Part shown: positions 44,653-53,001 of the stretch, in pieces | Numbering within the stretch: the stretch's first letter is position 1 | Layout: each line of letters starts with the position of its first letter | Assembly (NCBI GenBank): GCA_002342685.1 | Contig: DDQN01000055.1 | Span: 70,878-134,877, forward strand | Origin: Vibrio sp. UBA2441 | Lineage (GTDB): Bacteria; Pseudomonadota; Gammaproteobacteria; Enterobacterales; Vibrionaceae | Length of the DNA stretch: 64,000 nt | Direction: 5' to 3' | The notes under the pieces: model-generated | The model's input: the letters and a program-made list of their open reading frames with translations, nothing else | What the model was told of the DNA's origin: nothing | Database searches by the model: none | Translations under genes and position numbers: made by a program

Positions 44653-45406
44653 AACCGACGACCCTGTTTTTATCACCACTGAAGCTTGCCGAATTACTGT
44701 ATTCGATTCGTTTCAGTGTGAGCTGTTTTTGTCTTATCAATAATAATAGCGCGTTTATTCCGATACTCCCGCAGGCTTGTTGCTGAGTTAGTGAAGCGGA
44801 GCTCTGTTCAATCAGTTTACAGGTGGCCTGATCTATTTTTATGGCACCGTCTAAACAGTTAAAATGGCTAAGATCGCTGCTAATAATCAGCAATGTGTCA
44901 TTGGTCCAAATCGGGTCAATGATGTTTGCCAGCTCCTGGGCCGAGATGCGCCCGGTGAGTATGGGTATCAGAGAGCACTTATCTAAGCAAAGTTGTAAAA
45001 AAGGCAATTGCACTTCTAAGCTGTGCTCTGGGGCATGAATGTTATCTGAGGTGATCACCTGATTTTGCAAAAGCAATTGATCAATAGCGGGCTGATTTAA
45101 TGGCACCTTGCCTAGAGGCGTAGAAAACTGCTGAACGTCCGGAACCGCTATACCGTCAAATCGAAAATAATGGCTTGGGCCAACCACAATGACTTTTTGG
45201 TACTGATTTTTATGGCCAAATAAATGTCGATATGCATTTGCCGCAGTATGTCCTGAGTATACGTAGCCAGCATGCGGCACTATCATCGCACGTGGTGGTT
45301 CCTGTGGATCAGCAGGCTGGTCCATCCAAGGGGTGAGTTGACGCCGAATGTGTTCTGGGTCGGCATAATAAAATGTACCAGCCGCGCTAGCGGGACGAAT
45401 TTGCAT
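44630..45406 (-). CDS. amrB: AmmeMemoRadiSam system protein B (MEMO1 homologue)
   Basis: A 258-residue MEMO1-like protein of the extradiol-dioxygenase fold. The metal-binding residues of MEMO1 can be placed: H45 in VPHAGYVYSGH, H79 in VGPSHYFRF and C212 in QACGSIG. Human MEMO1 binds iron or copper. The true start is ATG 45406, where the family N-terminus (MQIRPASAAGTFY) begins. It is co-transcribed with amrA and divergent from amrS across a 70-bp gap. Confidence 0.92.
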   Translation of the reverse strand: MQIRPASAAGTFYYADPEHIRRQLTPWMDQPADPQEPPRAMIVPHAGYVYSGHTAANAYRHLFGHKNQYQKVIVVGPSHYFRFDGIAVPDVQQFSTPLGKVPLNQPAIDQLLLQNQVITSDNIHAPEHSLEVQLPFLQLCLDKCSLIPILTGRISAQELANIIDPIWTNDTLLIISSDLSHFNCLDGAIKIDQATCKLIEQSSASLTQQQACGSIGINALLLLIRQKQLTLKRIEYSNSASFSGDKNRVVGYVSYLIS

Positions 45407-45476
45407 AATTGTACCAACATAATGATCAGCAACTATAGTTAGTTTAGGCGCTATTTCGATATTACAGGCTATGTTT

Positions 45477-46556
45477 ATGCCTTCAATGTATGACAAATTT
45501 CCAACCAAATATTGGCACGTGATCGATGATGGTCGCGTGGTATGCGACCTTTGTCCGAGAAAGTGTCATTTGAGGGAAGGTAAGCGAGGAGCCTGTTTTG
45601 TCAGGCAGGCTTATGAGGGCCAAATAGTACTCACCAGTTATGGTCGTTCTAGTGGGTTCTGCATCGATCCGATAGAGAAAAAACCGCTTAATCATTTCTA
45701 TCCGGGAAGTTCAGTTCTTTCATTCGGAACAGCCGGATGCAATTTGGGCTGCAAATTCTGTCAAAACTGGAGTATTAGCAAGTCACGCGAGATGGATGCG
45801 TTAGGTTCATTAGCGATGCCAGAACAAATTGCCCACGCGGCAATTAACAACGGCTGTGAAAGTATCGCGTTTACCTATAATGATCCGGTTATATTTTTAG
45901 AATATGCGGTCGATACCGCCAAAGTGTGCCGGGAGATGAATGTTAATTCCGTTGCTGTGAGTGCTGGATATATTTGTGATGAGCCTAGAAGGGTATTTTA
46001 TCGCCATATGGACGCCGTTAATATTGATCTTAAGGCATTTACTGAGCGTTTTTATCGCAAACTATGCAGTGCTCATTTGGATCCTGTTTTGGATACCTTG
46101 ATGTATATTCATCATGAAACAGATGTATGGCTGGAGATAACCACATTACTCATTCCCGATGAAAATGATTCTTCGAAAGAACTGGATGATATGTGTCGCT
46201 GGATAATGGACAACCTTGGACCTAATGTCCCACTGCACTTTAGTGCCTTTCATCCTGATTTTAAAATGCTGGATAAAGCAAGAACTCCTTTAAGTACCCT
46301 AAAGCGAGCTAGAACTATCGCGTTGAGCCATGGCTTGAATTATGTGTATGTCGGTAATGTTCATGATCTTGAAGGGGACAGTACTTATTGCCCTAATTGC
46401 CATCAGCGTGTGATAGAACGAGACTGGTATCAGCTCGGAGAGTATCAGATTACAGATGGTGGTTTGTGTGCTGATTGCGGACAATCTATTGCCGGTAAGT
46501 TTTCTAGTCAACAGAAACGCTTTGGACGGAAAAGAGTCCCAATTCGCATTTTGTAG
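45477..46556 (+). CDS. amrS: AmmeMemoRadiSam system radical SAM enzyme (AmrS)
   Basis: A 359-residue radical SAM enzyme. An N-terminal cysteine motif (CDLCPRKC, about 23-30) precedes the cluster motif CNLGCKFC near residues 88-95. The C-terminus has a zinc ribbon (CPNC ... CADC). It resembles PflA-type activases, and the AmmeMemoRadiSam family always has AMMECR1 and MEMO partners, here encoded divergently. The reaction is not established. The start is probably ATG 45477, eight bases after ACAGG; ATG 45471 and 45486 are alternatives. Confidence 0.92.
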   Translation: MPSMYDKFPTKYWHVIDDGRVVCDLCPRKCHLREGKRGACFVRQAYEGQIVLTSYGRSSGFCIDPIEKKPLNHFYPGSSVLSFGTAGCNLGCKFCQNWSISKSREMDALGSLAMPEQIAHAAINNGCESIAFTYNDPVIFLEYAVDTAKVCREMNVNSVAVSAGYICDEPRRVFYRHMDAVNIDLKAFTERFYRKLCSAHLDPVLDTLMYIHHETDVWLEITTLLIPDENDSSKELDDMCRWIMDNLGPNVPLHFSAFHPDFKMLDKARTPLSTLKRARTIALSHGLNYVYVGNVHDLEGDSTYCPNCHQRVIERDWYQLGEYQITDGGLCADCGQSIAGKFSSQQKRFGRKRVPIRIL

Positions 46557-46625
46557 AGGAGGAGTGGGTAGTTAAGTGTGAACGCAATTGTTGGCTGGTT
46601 TTTCTTTTTGATTCCAAATAGGTAA

Positions 46626-46678
46626 TTCCGTTAATATACCCAAGCACCTTGGGTATATTAACGGAACGACTATTTTTT
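46626..46678. promoter_or_regulatory. Perfect 19-bp inverted repeat between amrS and ArsR gene
   Basis: TTCCGTTAATATACCCAAG (46626-46644), spacer CAC, then its exact reverse complement (46648-46666). This 41-bp element ends 25 bp before the ArsR start and is followed by CGACTATTTTTTTC. It can be an operator for the ArsR protein, a terminator for amrS, or both. Confidence 0.85.
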
Positions 46679-46691
46679 TCAGGATTCAGTT

Positions 46692-47006
46692 ATGGAACTA
46701 GAAACAATCGCGAGTGCTCTTAAAGAGCTTGGGCACCCCAAAAGGCTGAGTATCTACAAGCTTCTGGTTAAATCGGGTCTTGAAGGAATGCCAGTTGGCA
46801 GCTTGAAAGAAGCTCTGGATATTCCCGGCTCCACATTAAATCATCATATCTCCTCACTAATGTCTGTCGGTTTAGTCAAGCAGGTAAGACAGGGACGGAC
46901 GCTAATTTGCATCTCTCAGTATGAAGTATTGGAAGATATTATTGAGTTTTTACAAGATGAGTGTTGTGTTCAGGGAACGGGCGAGCTGAAAAATAAATCC
47001 GCCTGA
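46692..47006 (+). CDS. ArsR-family metal(loid)-type transcriptional regulator
   Basis: A 104-residue winged-helix repressor. The recognition helix lies around PGSTLNHHISSLMSVGL, and the wing is RQGRTLICI. Cysteines are C73 and the vicinal pair C91-C92 near the C-terminus, a possible arsenite or metal site. It lies behind a perfect inverted repeat and before a membrane permease with a cysteine-rich loop. Dimeric repression of that permease is inferred. Confidence 0.88.
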   Translation: MELETIASALKELGHPKRLSIYKLLVKSGLEGMPVGSLKEALDIPGSTLNHHISSLMSVGLVKQVRQGRTLICISQYEVLEDIIEFLQDECCVQGTGELKNKSA

Positions 47007-47131
47007 TGTCCTCATTCAAAAACAATCTTATCTGTTATTAAGGTTGTTTTTGAACTTTCTCTAACCTTCACAGCTGTTCATTCCTACACTTATTTCTGTA
47101 TTTATAGAAATGTTTATTGACAATATTTTCG

Positions 47132-47173
47132 ACTCAATTTATATTTCTATTATTCTAGAAGTATAAATTGAGT
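47132..47173. promoter_or_regulatory. Inverted repeat before permease gene
   Basis: ACTCAATTTATA (47132-47143) and TATAAATTGAGT (47162-47173) form perfect 12-bp arms around an 18-base spacer, which itself contains TTCTA/TAGAA. It lies seven bases before the permease ATG, so a bound regulator or a folded mRNA leader would block expression. The sequence differs from the palindrome before the ArsR gene. Confidence 0.7.
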
Positions 47174-47179
47174 TAAACT

Positions 47180-48259
47180 ATGAATCCAGAAATCATCTCC
47201 ATGGCAAAAGAAGCGTTAGACATGTTTGCTTTCTTAGCCACCGAACTAATCATACTTTTTTTAGTCATCAGTTATCTTGTGGGTGTATTGCAAGACTTTA
47301 TTACGCCAGAAAAAGTTAAGTCCATCCTGAGCTCCCGTAATGGCAAAGGTTATGTTATTTCAGCTCTGCTAGGATCAATTACGCCCTTTTGTTCATGTTC
47401 TACAATCCCCTTTCTCAAAGGACTATTACGCGCAAGAGCCGGGTTTGGACCCATGATGGTGTTTTTGTTTTCCAGCCCATTGCTTAACCCCATAATTATC
47501 GGTTTGTTTGTGGTGACATTTGGCGCTGACGTGGCGATATTTTATTTCCTCATCGCCATGACAGTGTCGATAACGGCGGGTTATGTACTGGAAAAACTGG
47601 GGTTTGAAAGATACGTTAAAGCAGAAGCCTATGAAGTAACCAATGCTGTCTCTCAGTGCAAAGAAGTGAGTGAAAAAGGATCTGATATCAGTTGCTGCGC
47701 TAACCCTGAACGTAAGCCAGCTGTTACTTCTTGTGGAGAGTCGGCCTCCGTCCCTGCGATGGCATCGGTATCTGATTGCGGTGCGCCCCCCGTGCTTTCC
47801 CCCAACTCATGCAATACCAGTGTGAGCTCTGCCGCGCAACAAGCGGATAATCGTTGGTTACGTATCTGGCATTCTACCTGGAAAGATTTTAAACAAGTGT
47901 TTCCATATTTAATGCTGGGTATTTCAATTGGCTCTCTCATTTATGGTTTTATGCCAACGGACTTGATTGCCCAGTATGCAGGTGCAGGCCACTGGTACGC
48001 AGTACCCATTGCGGCGGTGATTGGTATTCCTTTGTATATTCGCGCTGAAGCAGTGATCCCGTTGAGTGCTGCTTTGGTTGCGAAGGGCATGGCGCTTGGG
48101 TCTGTGATGGCTCTAATTATTGGTAGTGCCGGTGCCAGTTTGACCGAAGTCATTCTGCTAAAGTCTATCTTTAAGAATCAAATGATCGCCGCATTTTTAG
48201 TTGTGATACTTGGTATGGCTATCGGAGCAGGATACATGTATTCGATAGTATTTATTTAA
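47180..48259 (+). CDS. UPF0718 (DUF318/ArsP-like) permease with cysteine-rich loop
   Basis: A 359-residue membrane protein with two bundles of about four helices. The conserved SITPFCSCSTIPFLKGL motif lies near residues 66-82, with a matching second-half motif IGIPLYIRAEAVIPLSAAL. Members include ArsP, which exports organoarsenicals. The cytoplasmic loop between the halves (about 150-225) is unusually rich in cysteine, with seven Cys including a CC pair, and could bind a soft metal or arsenical. An ArsR regulator is encoded 170 bp upstream. Confidence 0.88.
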   Translation: MNPEIISMAKEALDMFAFLATELIILFLVISYLVGVLQDFITPEKVKSILSSRNGKGYVISALLGSITPFCSCSTIPFLKGLLRARAGFGPMMVFLFSSPLLNPIIIGLFVVTFGADVAIFYFLIAMTVSITAGYVLEKLGFERYVKAEAYEVTNAVSQCKEVSEKGSDISCCANPERKPAVTSCGESASVPAMASVSDCGAPPVLSPNSCNTSVSSAAQQADNRWLRIWHSTWKDFKQVFPYLMLGISIGSLIYGFMPTDLIAQYAGAGHWYAVPIAAVIGIPLYIRAEAVIPLSAALVAKGMALGSVMALIIGSAGASLTEVILLKSIFKNQMIAAFLVVILGMAIGAGYMYSIVFI

Positions 48260-48495
48260 TGTAGATAATAGACGTTCATCTGTTTTCGACTGAAAGGTCA
48301 CATTCTAAATGATGTGACAAAAATAGAATTAGCTAGAATTTATTGTGAAGCTGGTATTGGTTGAGGAACTGAGCGTTTATGATGAGTATTAGAGGTAAGC
48401 AATGGCCGTCATTGTAAAATGACAGCCTTGTTTAAAGAACAGTTTTTAAAAATAACAGCCTTTTTTTAATAAAAAGGAAATAAAGAGGCACACTG
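48260..48495. other. Gap upstream of glutathione synthase with two hairpins
   Basis: GTCACAT (48297-48303) and ATGTGAC (48312-48318) form a stem after the permease gene, with AAAAA but no T run on the plus strand. GTCATT/AATGAC (48408-48413, 48418-48423) is a second small stem, and ACAGCCTT occurs twice nearby. No gene is supported here. Confidence 0.4.
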
Positions 48496-49932
48496 ATGTT
48501 TGATACAGAATCCATACGCGCTTTTCAGGATGCTTCTGATTGGTCGATGTTAAATAAAATGGCGTTGAAAGCTTCTTCTCATACCTCAAAGCATGCAGCG
48601 TTTAGCTTTACTCCAGTACCTATTGAGGAACAAAGATATAAGTACTTAGTGGGTGCCGTTCCAATACTAGGCAAATTAATACACGGGGTATCCGAAAATC
48701 GCGAGTTTCTTCGCAATGCAATCGGACCGGTTTCCGATGGGGATCCGTTTTTCAAAGCACTGCTCAAGATGCATGATCAAATCTACGCTGAAAGTAAGGC
48801 TGTGCCGCCCCGACTACCATTGTTGATAATGCGTTCCGATTTTATGGATGACGTTCAATCAGGACCTCAGTTGATCGAATTTAATGGAATTGCTGCGGGT
48901 ATGGGGCCATTTGGCCAGAAGATCCACGAACTTCACCAGTACCTTAAACTGTCATGGCCACAGGTATTTGATCGGTGGTCAAGTAGTACAAGCGATGCGT
49001 TTATTGATAATCCCGCAATAGAACGAATCGCGTTAGGAATTGCCAAAGCATCTGAGCAAATTCGGATAGAAAGTGGTAATGAAGGCCCGGCAACTTTTCT
49101 TATGATCGTGCAGGAAGATGAAGACAATATATTTGACCAACATTTATTAGAAGAGCAATTGCAGCATCTTGGCTTGAAGACGATTAAACGAACCTTTCGG
49201 CAATTACACGGAAACTTGTCAACAGGAAAAAACAACAGATTAATACTTGATGGATTTGGTCCGGTAGATACCGTTTATTTAAGAGCGGGCTATCAATATT
49301 CTGACTACATCGCCAATGATTTCGATGAGACTAAATGCTGCGCAGCGTTGATGTCTACCCGAATTTTTATCGAACAACATCGGGTAGCGGTAAATGCAAC
49401 GGTTAATCAACAGCTAGCGACGAGCAAACGTATTCAAATGTTGCTTTCTTCGATGGATGTAAAGGCTTTGACGCAATTTGGTTTGACCACAGAAGAAGCG
49501 AGAGTAGTGAAACAGTTGATGGGTGAAGTGCGCTCAGTTAATAAATACAGTTACGACGCTATAAAGAATGATTCGCTAACAGAATGGGTACTTAAAAATC
49601 AGGGTGAAGGTGGTGGCCATTGTGTGTTCGATCAGGATATTTTGCCTGCTCTTCAAAATTTAGAAGAACAACAGTACCCAGCCTGGTCTTTGATGCGAAG
49701 AATTCATCCACAACCGAGAAAGAAATCTGCTCTGGTAATCAGGGATGCAAAACCATCTATTGTTGAAGACCTTATCAGTGAATTGGGCATGTTTACTGTA
49801 CATATCGATGGCAAACCTGCGGTTGAAGAACAAGGGTTTGCAGGATATCTGATACGAAGTAAATCAGCAGCAGCGACAGAAGGTGGCGTTCATAGTGGAT
49901 TGGGCGTATTGGACTCGTTGATTTTTAAATAA
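48496..49932 (+). CDS. Eukaryotic-type glutathione synthase-like protein
   Basis: A 478-residue protein that resembles eukaryotic glutathione synthetase rather than bacterial GshB. Visible matches are the substrate region LIEFNGIAAGMG, the glycine-rich ATP loop NQGEGGGHCVF (compare REGGGNN in eukaryotic enzymes), LMRRIHPQ and the C-terminal GGVHSGLGVLDSLIF (compare GGVAAGVAVLDN). The length of about 475 residues is also that of the eukaryotic type. It should ligate gamma-glutamylcysteine to glycine or a similar acceptor. AGAGG lies eight bases before ATG 48496. Confidence 0.82.
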   Translation: MFDTESIRAFQDASDWSMLNKMALKASSHTSKHAAFSFTPVPIEEQRYKYLVGAVPILGKLIHGVSENREFLRNAIGPVSDGDPFFKALLKMHDQIYAESKAVPPRLPLLIMRSDFMDDVQSGPQLIEFNGIAAGMGPFGQKIHELHQYLKLSWPQVFDRWSSSTSDAFIDNPAIERIALGIAKASEQIRIESGNEGPATFLMIVQEDEDNIFDQHLLEEQLQHLGLKTIKRTFRQLHGNLSTGKNNRLILDGFGPVDTVYLRAGYQYSDYIANDFDETKCCAALMSTRIFIEQHRVAVNATVNQQLATSKRIQMLLSSMDVKALTQFGLTTEEARVVKQLMGEVRSVNKYSYDAIKNDSLTEWVLKNQGEGGGHCVFDQDILPALQNLEEQQYPAWSLMRRIHPQPRKKSALVIRDAKPSIVEDLISELGMFTVHIDGKPAVEEQGFAGYLIRSKSAAATEGGVHSGLGVLDSLIFK

Positions 49933-49985
49933 GTTTAATCAAAAGAGAACAGTGATGCCCGTTTTCTTGGTAAGTATTTGGCGCG

Positions 49986-50456
49986 CTAATCTGGACGCCA
50001 TAAACATTCTAACGTTGCGCATTGAGGTGAAATTGATGACCATTTATCACAATTGAGGTTTAATTGCACCAAATGGGCTGTTTTAAGCGGTATTGTAACA
50101 CCGAGCAGATCCTCGGCCAGGATTTCTAACCCAGGATTATGTGCTACCAGAACGATGTGTTTTCCATTGCCATCCTTAGTCAGAATTTGAAGTAACTGGC
50201 TTGCATTAGCCTGATAAATTTCTGGTTTAAGATGGAAAATACCATAAAGTTCAGGATTCATCTCAAGTAGGTGAAATGCAGTGCTATAGGCTCTAATGGC
50301 TGGTGAACACCAGATAGCATCCACATCCTTCGGAAAACGTTCGGCCAAACGCTTTACTTGTCTATAGCCTCGATTATTTAATGGGCGTAAATGATCATCT
50401 AGTGTGGCGTAATCCCAACTGGATTTAGCATGACGTAATAATGTGAGCTTGAGCAT
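49986..50456 (-). CDS. SixA-like histidine phosphatase
   Basis: A 156-residue histidine-phosphatase-superfamily protein. The catalytic motif LTLLRHAKSSW (RHA/RHG type) is at the N-terminus and the second His is in VLVAHNPGLEIL. The AHNPGL form matches SixA-type phosphohistidine phosphatases. ATG 50456 has GGAGC upstream. It is convergent with the glutathione synthase gene, and the gene order suggests no direct tie to the microcompartment operon. Confidence 0.87.
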   Translation of the reverse strand: MLKLTLLRHAKSSWDYATLDDHLRPLNNRGYRQVKRLAERFPKDVDAIWCSPAIRAYSTAFHLLEMNPELYGIFHLKPEIYQANASQLLQILTKDGNGKHIVLVAHNPGLEILAEDLLGVTIPLKTAHLVQLNLNCDKWSSISPQCATLECLWRPD

Positions 50457-50566
50457 AAAGTGCTCCCTATTTATGAGTAAATAGCTAGTGGCGCCTACTT
50501 TGACCCTATGTAATGTCTTAGATGTCATCCCATTAAATGTAATGACGCTAGCTGACCTATTAGCAT

Positions 50567-51469
50567 TTAATTTGCATTATGCTTACTATTTATCATTATA
50601 GACTGTCTATATTCATGCGGTGTAACGTGATGCTCAAGCTTGAACTGTCGTATAAAGTAGCTAGTACTGTGAAATCCACATTTCTTGGATACAGTGCTAA
50701 TAGGTAAGCTTTTGTTTTGGAGTATTATTTTGGCGGAATTTAAGCGCTGTTTATTAATGAACTTACTTAGCCCAAGATTTGTATACAACTTGAAAAGTCG
50801 ACTGAAATAATAGGGGCTCAAATTGACATGTGAAGAGACCATTTCAAGGGTTAATTTATTTGATAGATTGTTGCATATATAATTTATGGCTTCTTCTATT
50901 CTCAATCTGTTTTCTAATTTATTAAGTTCTGAGTTCTCTACTACTTTTATGGGGTTGCTGGTCTTATCTAAATGAAAATTATTAGACAGAGAAGAATCAG
51001 ATAAAGACTTTAACGTATTAGCACAAGAGAATAATCGAGACAATTTTGTTGTCTCGGTCTCTTTATATAGCTCGTGCAACTCTTTATCGATAAGGTAGCT
51101 GTCAATACGATTATTAATTAAAGGAAGCTGGTCGGTCTCTTCAATTTTGGCCTGTCCGCATTGAATGAATCCAAGTAAATCACCCTTTACAAGTAAAGGT
51201 ACCGAGAAGTCGACCAAACCAGCATGACAACGGTAAAATCCAACACCTTGATTTTTTAACGAATTGAGCCCGCCAAGTCGATCGCAGTTCTTACAATTTG
51301 AATATAAATAATCATGAGTTCGTATTTTATTGCATAAAGATGAAAAATTGAACCGTGAAGAAACCTCATTACCCTGTATATCAACAACGACAACAGCAAG
51401 ATTTGTCGCAATAGCAAAATCTTCCATTGCGCTGGAAAAATTGTCGTTGATGGATAAAGTTCCTCTCAT
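50567..51469 (-). CDS. pocR: PocR-type AraC-family regulator of microcompartment operon
   Basis: A 300-residue regulator with an N-terminal PocR sensory domain (about 10-150, with the cysteine-rich CNKIRTHDYLYSNCKNCDRLGG stretch, here quoted as SNCKNCD, and FYRCHAGL) and a C-terminal AraC DNA-binding domain (about 195-295, YYFSRLFK and CGFHSTSYFIRQFK). PocR activates the pdu genes in Salmonella in response to 1,2-propanediol. It is divergent from pduA across a 400-bp promoter region. Confidence 0.88.
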   Translation of the reverse strand: MRGTLSINDNFSSAMEDFAIATNLAVVVVDIQGNEVSSRFNFSSLCNKIRTHDYLYSNCKNCDRLGGLNSLKNQGVGFYRCHAGLVDFSVPLLVKGDLLGFIQCGQAKIEETDQLPLINNRIDSYLIDKELHELYKETETTKLSRLFSCANTLKSLSDSSLSNNFHLDKTSNPIKVVENSELNKLENRLRIEEAINYICNNLSNKLTLEMVSSHVNLSPYYFSRLFKLYTNLGLSKFINKQRLNSAKIILQNKSLPISTVSKKCGFHSTSYFIRQFKLEHHVTPHEYRQSIMINSKHNAN

Positions 51470-51868
51470 GATACGCCGCTTATAAAATTATAGATTACTA
51501 AATATAACATATAGAAGTTTAAAAAATAGTTATATCGATCCATAGATTTGAATTGATATTATATTTTTATCCATGACTGTTTGTGTTGAATAATTACTTG
51601 TTCGGGCATAGGTATAGCACGTGTCACATAAATGAAACTTTCCTAAAATGGTCTAAGCAATAAATTTGTATTGATTTTATGGGTTGCTGGCCAATAGGGC
51701 GGTAAATAATTATCAAGAGTAAAAAAATATTGCTGTTATTTTGCAACATTCTCCTATTAGCCAGTTTTTTAATAGCAATAAATTGCAAGTGAATCCCATT
51801 AGAATAGTTTTAGAAAAAGTTTTATATGAATTAAACATTGGTAAAACATAAAAACATTGAGGTGAAAC
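51470..51868. promoter_or_regulatory. Divergent pocR-pduA control region
   Basis: A gap of 399 bp, A/T rich, between the regulator and the microcompartment operon. It should hold both promoters and the PocR sites. I found no long inverted repeat. A TCACA half-site (near 51625) could be part of a CRP site, but its left half is poor. Nothing coding is supported. Confidence 0.5.
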
Positions 51869-52153
51869 ATGCAACAAGAAGCATTGGGTTTGGTAGAAAC
51901 GAAAGGGCTTACTGCCGCAATTGAAGCGGCGGATTCTATGGTTAAGTCTGCAAATGTCCATTTAGTGGGTTATGAAAAAATCGGTTCAGGTTTAATTACT
52001 GTTGTTGTTCGTGGTGATGTTGGTGCAGTAAAAGCCGCAACAGACGCAGGTGCCTGCGCGGCAAAGAATGTGGGTGAAGTTATCGCAATTCACGTTATTC
52101 CTCGTCCTCATACAGATGTAGAAGCAATTTTGCCAAAAGGTATGGGTAAATAA
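51869..52153 (+). CDS. pduA: Microcompartment shell protein PduA (BMC-H)
   Basis: A 94-residue hexameric shell protein, close to Salmonella PduA throughout (MQQEALGLVETKGLTAAIEA, VGYEKIGSGLITVVVRGDVGAVKAATDAG, VHLV, VIPRPHTDVEAILPKG). The pore loop KIGSG matches PduA, which passes 1,2-propanediol. GAGGTG precedes the ATG. The stop shares a base with the pduB start. Confidence 0.95.
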   Translation: MQQEALGLVETKGLTAAIEAADSMVKSANVHLVGYEKIGSGLITVVVRGDVGAVKAATDAGACAAKNVGEVIAIHVIPRPHTDVEAILPKGMGK

Positions 52154-52980
52154 TGAGTGATTCTTCTTTGGATAAAATCATATCTCAAATTTTGGAAGAG
52201 GTAGGTGACCCAAAAGAAGGGGTAACTGAACATAATCTTTTAACAGATCACCTGCCTGACCAAGATAGTGGAGTTGGTATGCAAGACAAAACAAATGCAA
52301 TGACAGAATTTGTTGGTACTGCGTTGGGCGATACCATTGGCTTGGTTATCGCTAATGTAGACGATGCGTTATTAGAAGTGATGGCATTGGATAAGAAGTA
52401 TCGTTCTATTGGCATTATTGGCGCCAGAACGGGTGCCGGGCCTCATATAATGGCCGCTGATGAAGCGGTAAAGGCGACTAATACCGAAATAGTAAAAATC
52501 GAGCTTGCCCGAGATACCAAAGGCGGTGCTGGTCATGGTTGTTTGATTATATTTGGAGGCTCGGATGTTTCTGATGTAAGGCGAGCTGTAGAAGTTGCTT
52601 TAAAAGAACTAGACCGAACATTTGGTGATGTCTATGCCAATGACGTTGGCCACATAGAATTGCAATACAGTGCCAGAGCGAGTTATGCACTTGAAAACGC
52701 GTTTGGCGTTCCTTTAGGTAAAGCTTGTGGACTCATTGTTGGTGCGCCAGCAGCTATTGGTGTGTTGATGGCGGATAGCGCGCTGAAAGCTGCCAACGTT
52801 CAAACTATTGCATACAGTTCACCTTCGAATGGTACCAGTTACTCTAATGAGGTCATTCTGGTTATTTCCGGCGATTCTGGTGCAGTAAGACAGTCTGTCA
52901 TGACGGCCCGGGATGTTGGTAAGAGTCTGCTCGAAACCATGGGGGGGAAAGCCCCATCTGTGACTAAACCATATATTTAG
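52153..52980 (+). CDS. pduB: Microcompartment shell protein PduB (tandem BMC-T)
   Basis: A 275-residue trimeric shell protein with two BMC domains, nearly collinear with Salmonella PduB (FVGTALGDTIGLVIANVD, GARTGAGPHIMAADEAVKATNTE, ALKELDRTFGDVY). The N-terminal extension of about 42 residues includes an amphipathic helix (LDKIISQILEEV). That extension links shell to core in Salmonella. An internal ATG with its own ribosome site could give the shorter PduB' form. Confidence 0.95.
   Translation: MSDSSLDKIISQILEEVGDPKEGVTEHNLLTDHLPDQDSGVGMQDKTNAMTEFVGTALGDTIGLVIANVDDALLEVMALDKKYRSIGIIGARTGAGPHIMAADEAVKATNTEIVKIELARDTKGGAGHGCLIIFGGSDVSDVRRAVEVALKELDRTFGDVYANDVGHIELQYSARASYALENAFGVPLGKACGLIVGAPAAIGVLMADSALKAANVQTIAYSSPSNGTSYSNEVILVISGDSGAVRQSVMTARDVGKSLLETMGGKAPSVTKPYI
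52269..52281 (+). promoter_or_regulatory. Internal ribosome site and start for short PduB'
   Basis: GTGGAG lies about five bases before ATG 52279 (Met43 of PduB), in frame. The shorter form would lack the N-terminal helix, as with the two PduB forms in Salmonella. Confidence 0.6.
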
Positions 52981-53001
52981 GCAAGAGAAAGGAACAATAT
53001 A

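Noticed and set aside
51600..51650. CRP or FNR site upstream of pduA
   Set aside because: Only one good half-site (TCACA) is visible and the other half is poor; no symmetrical FNR site was found.
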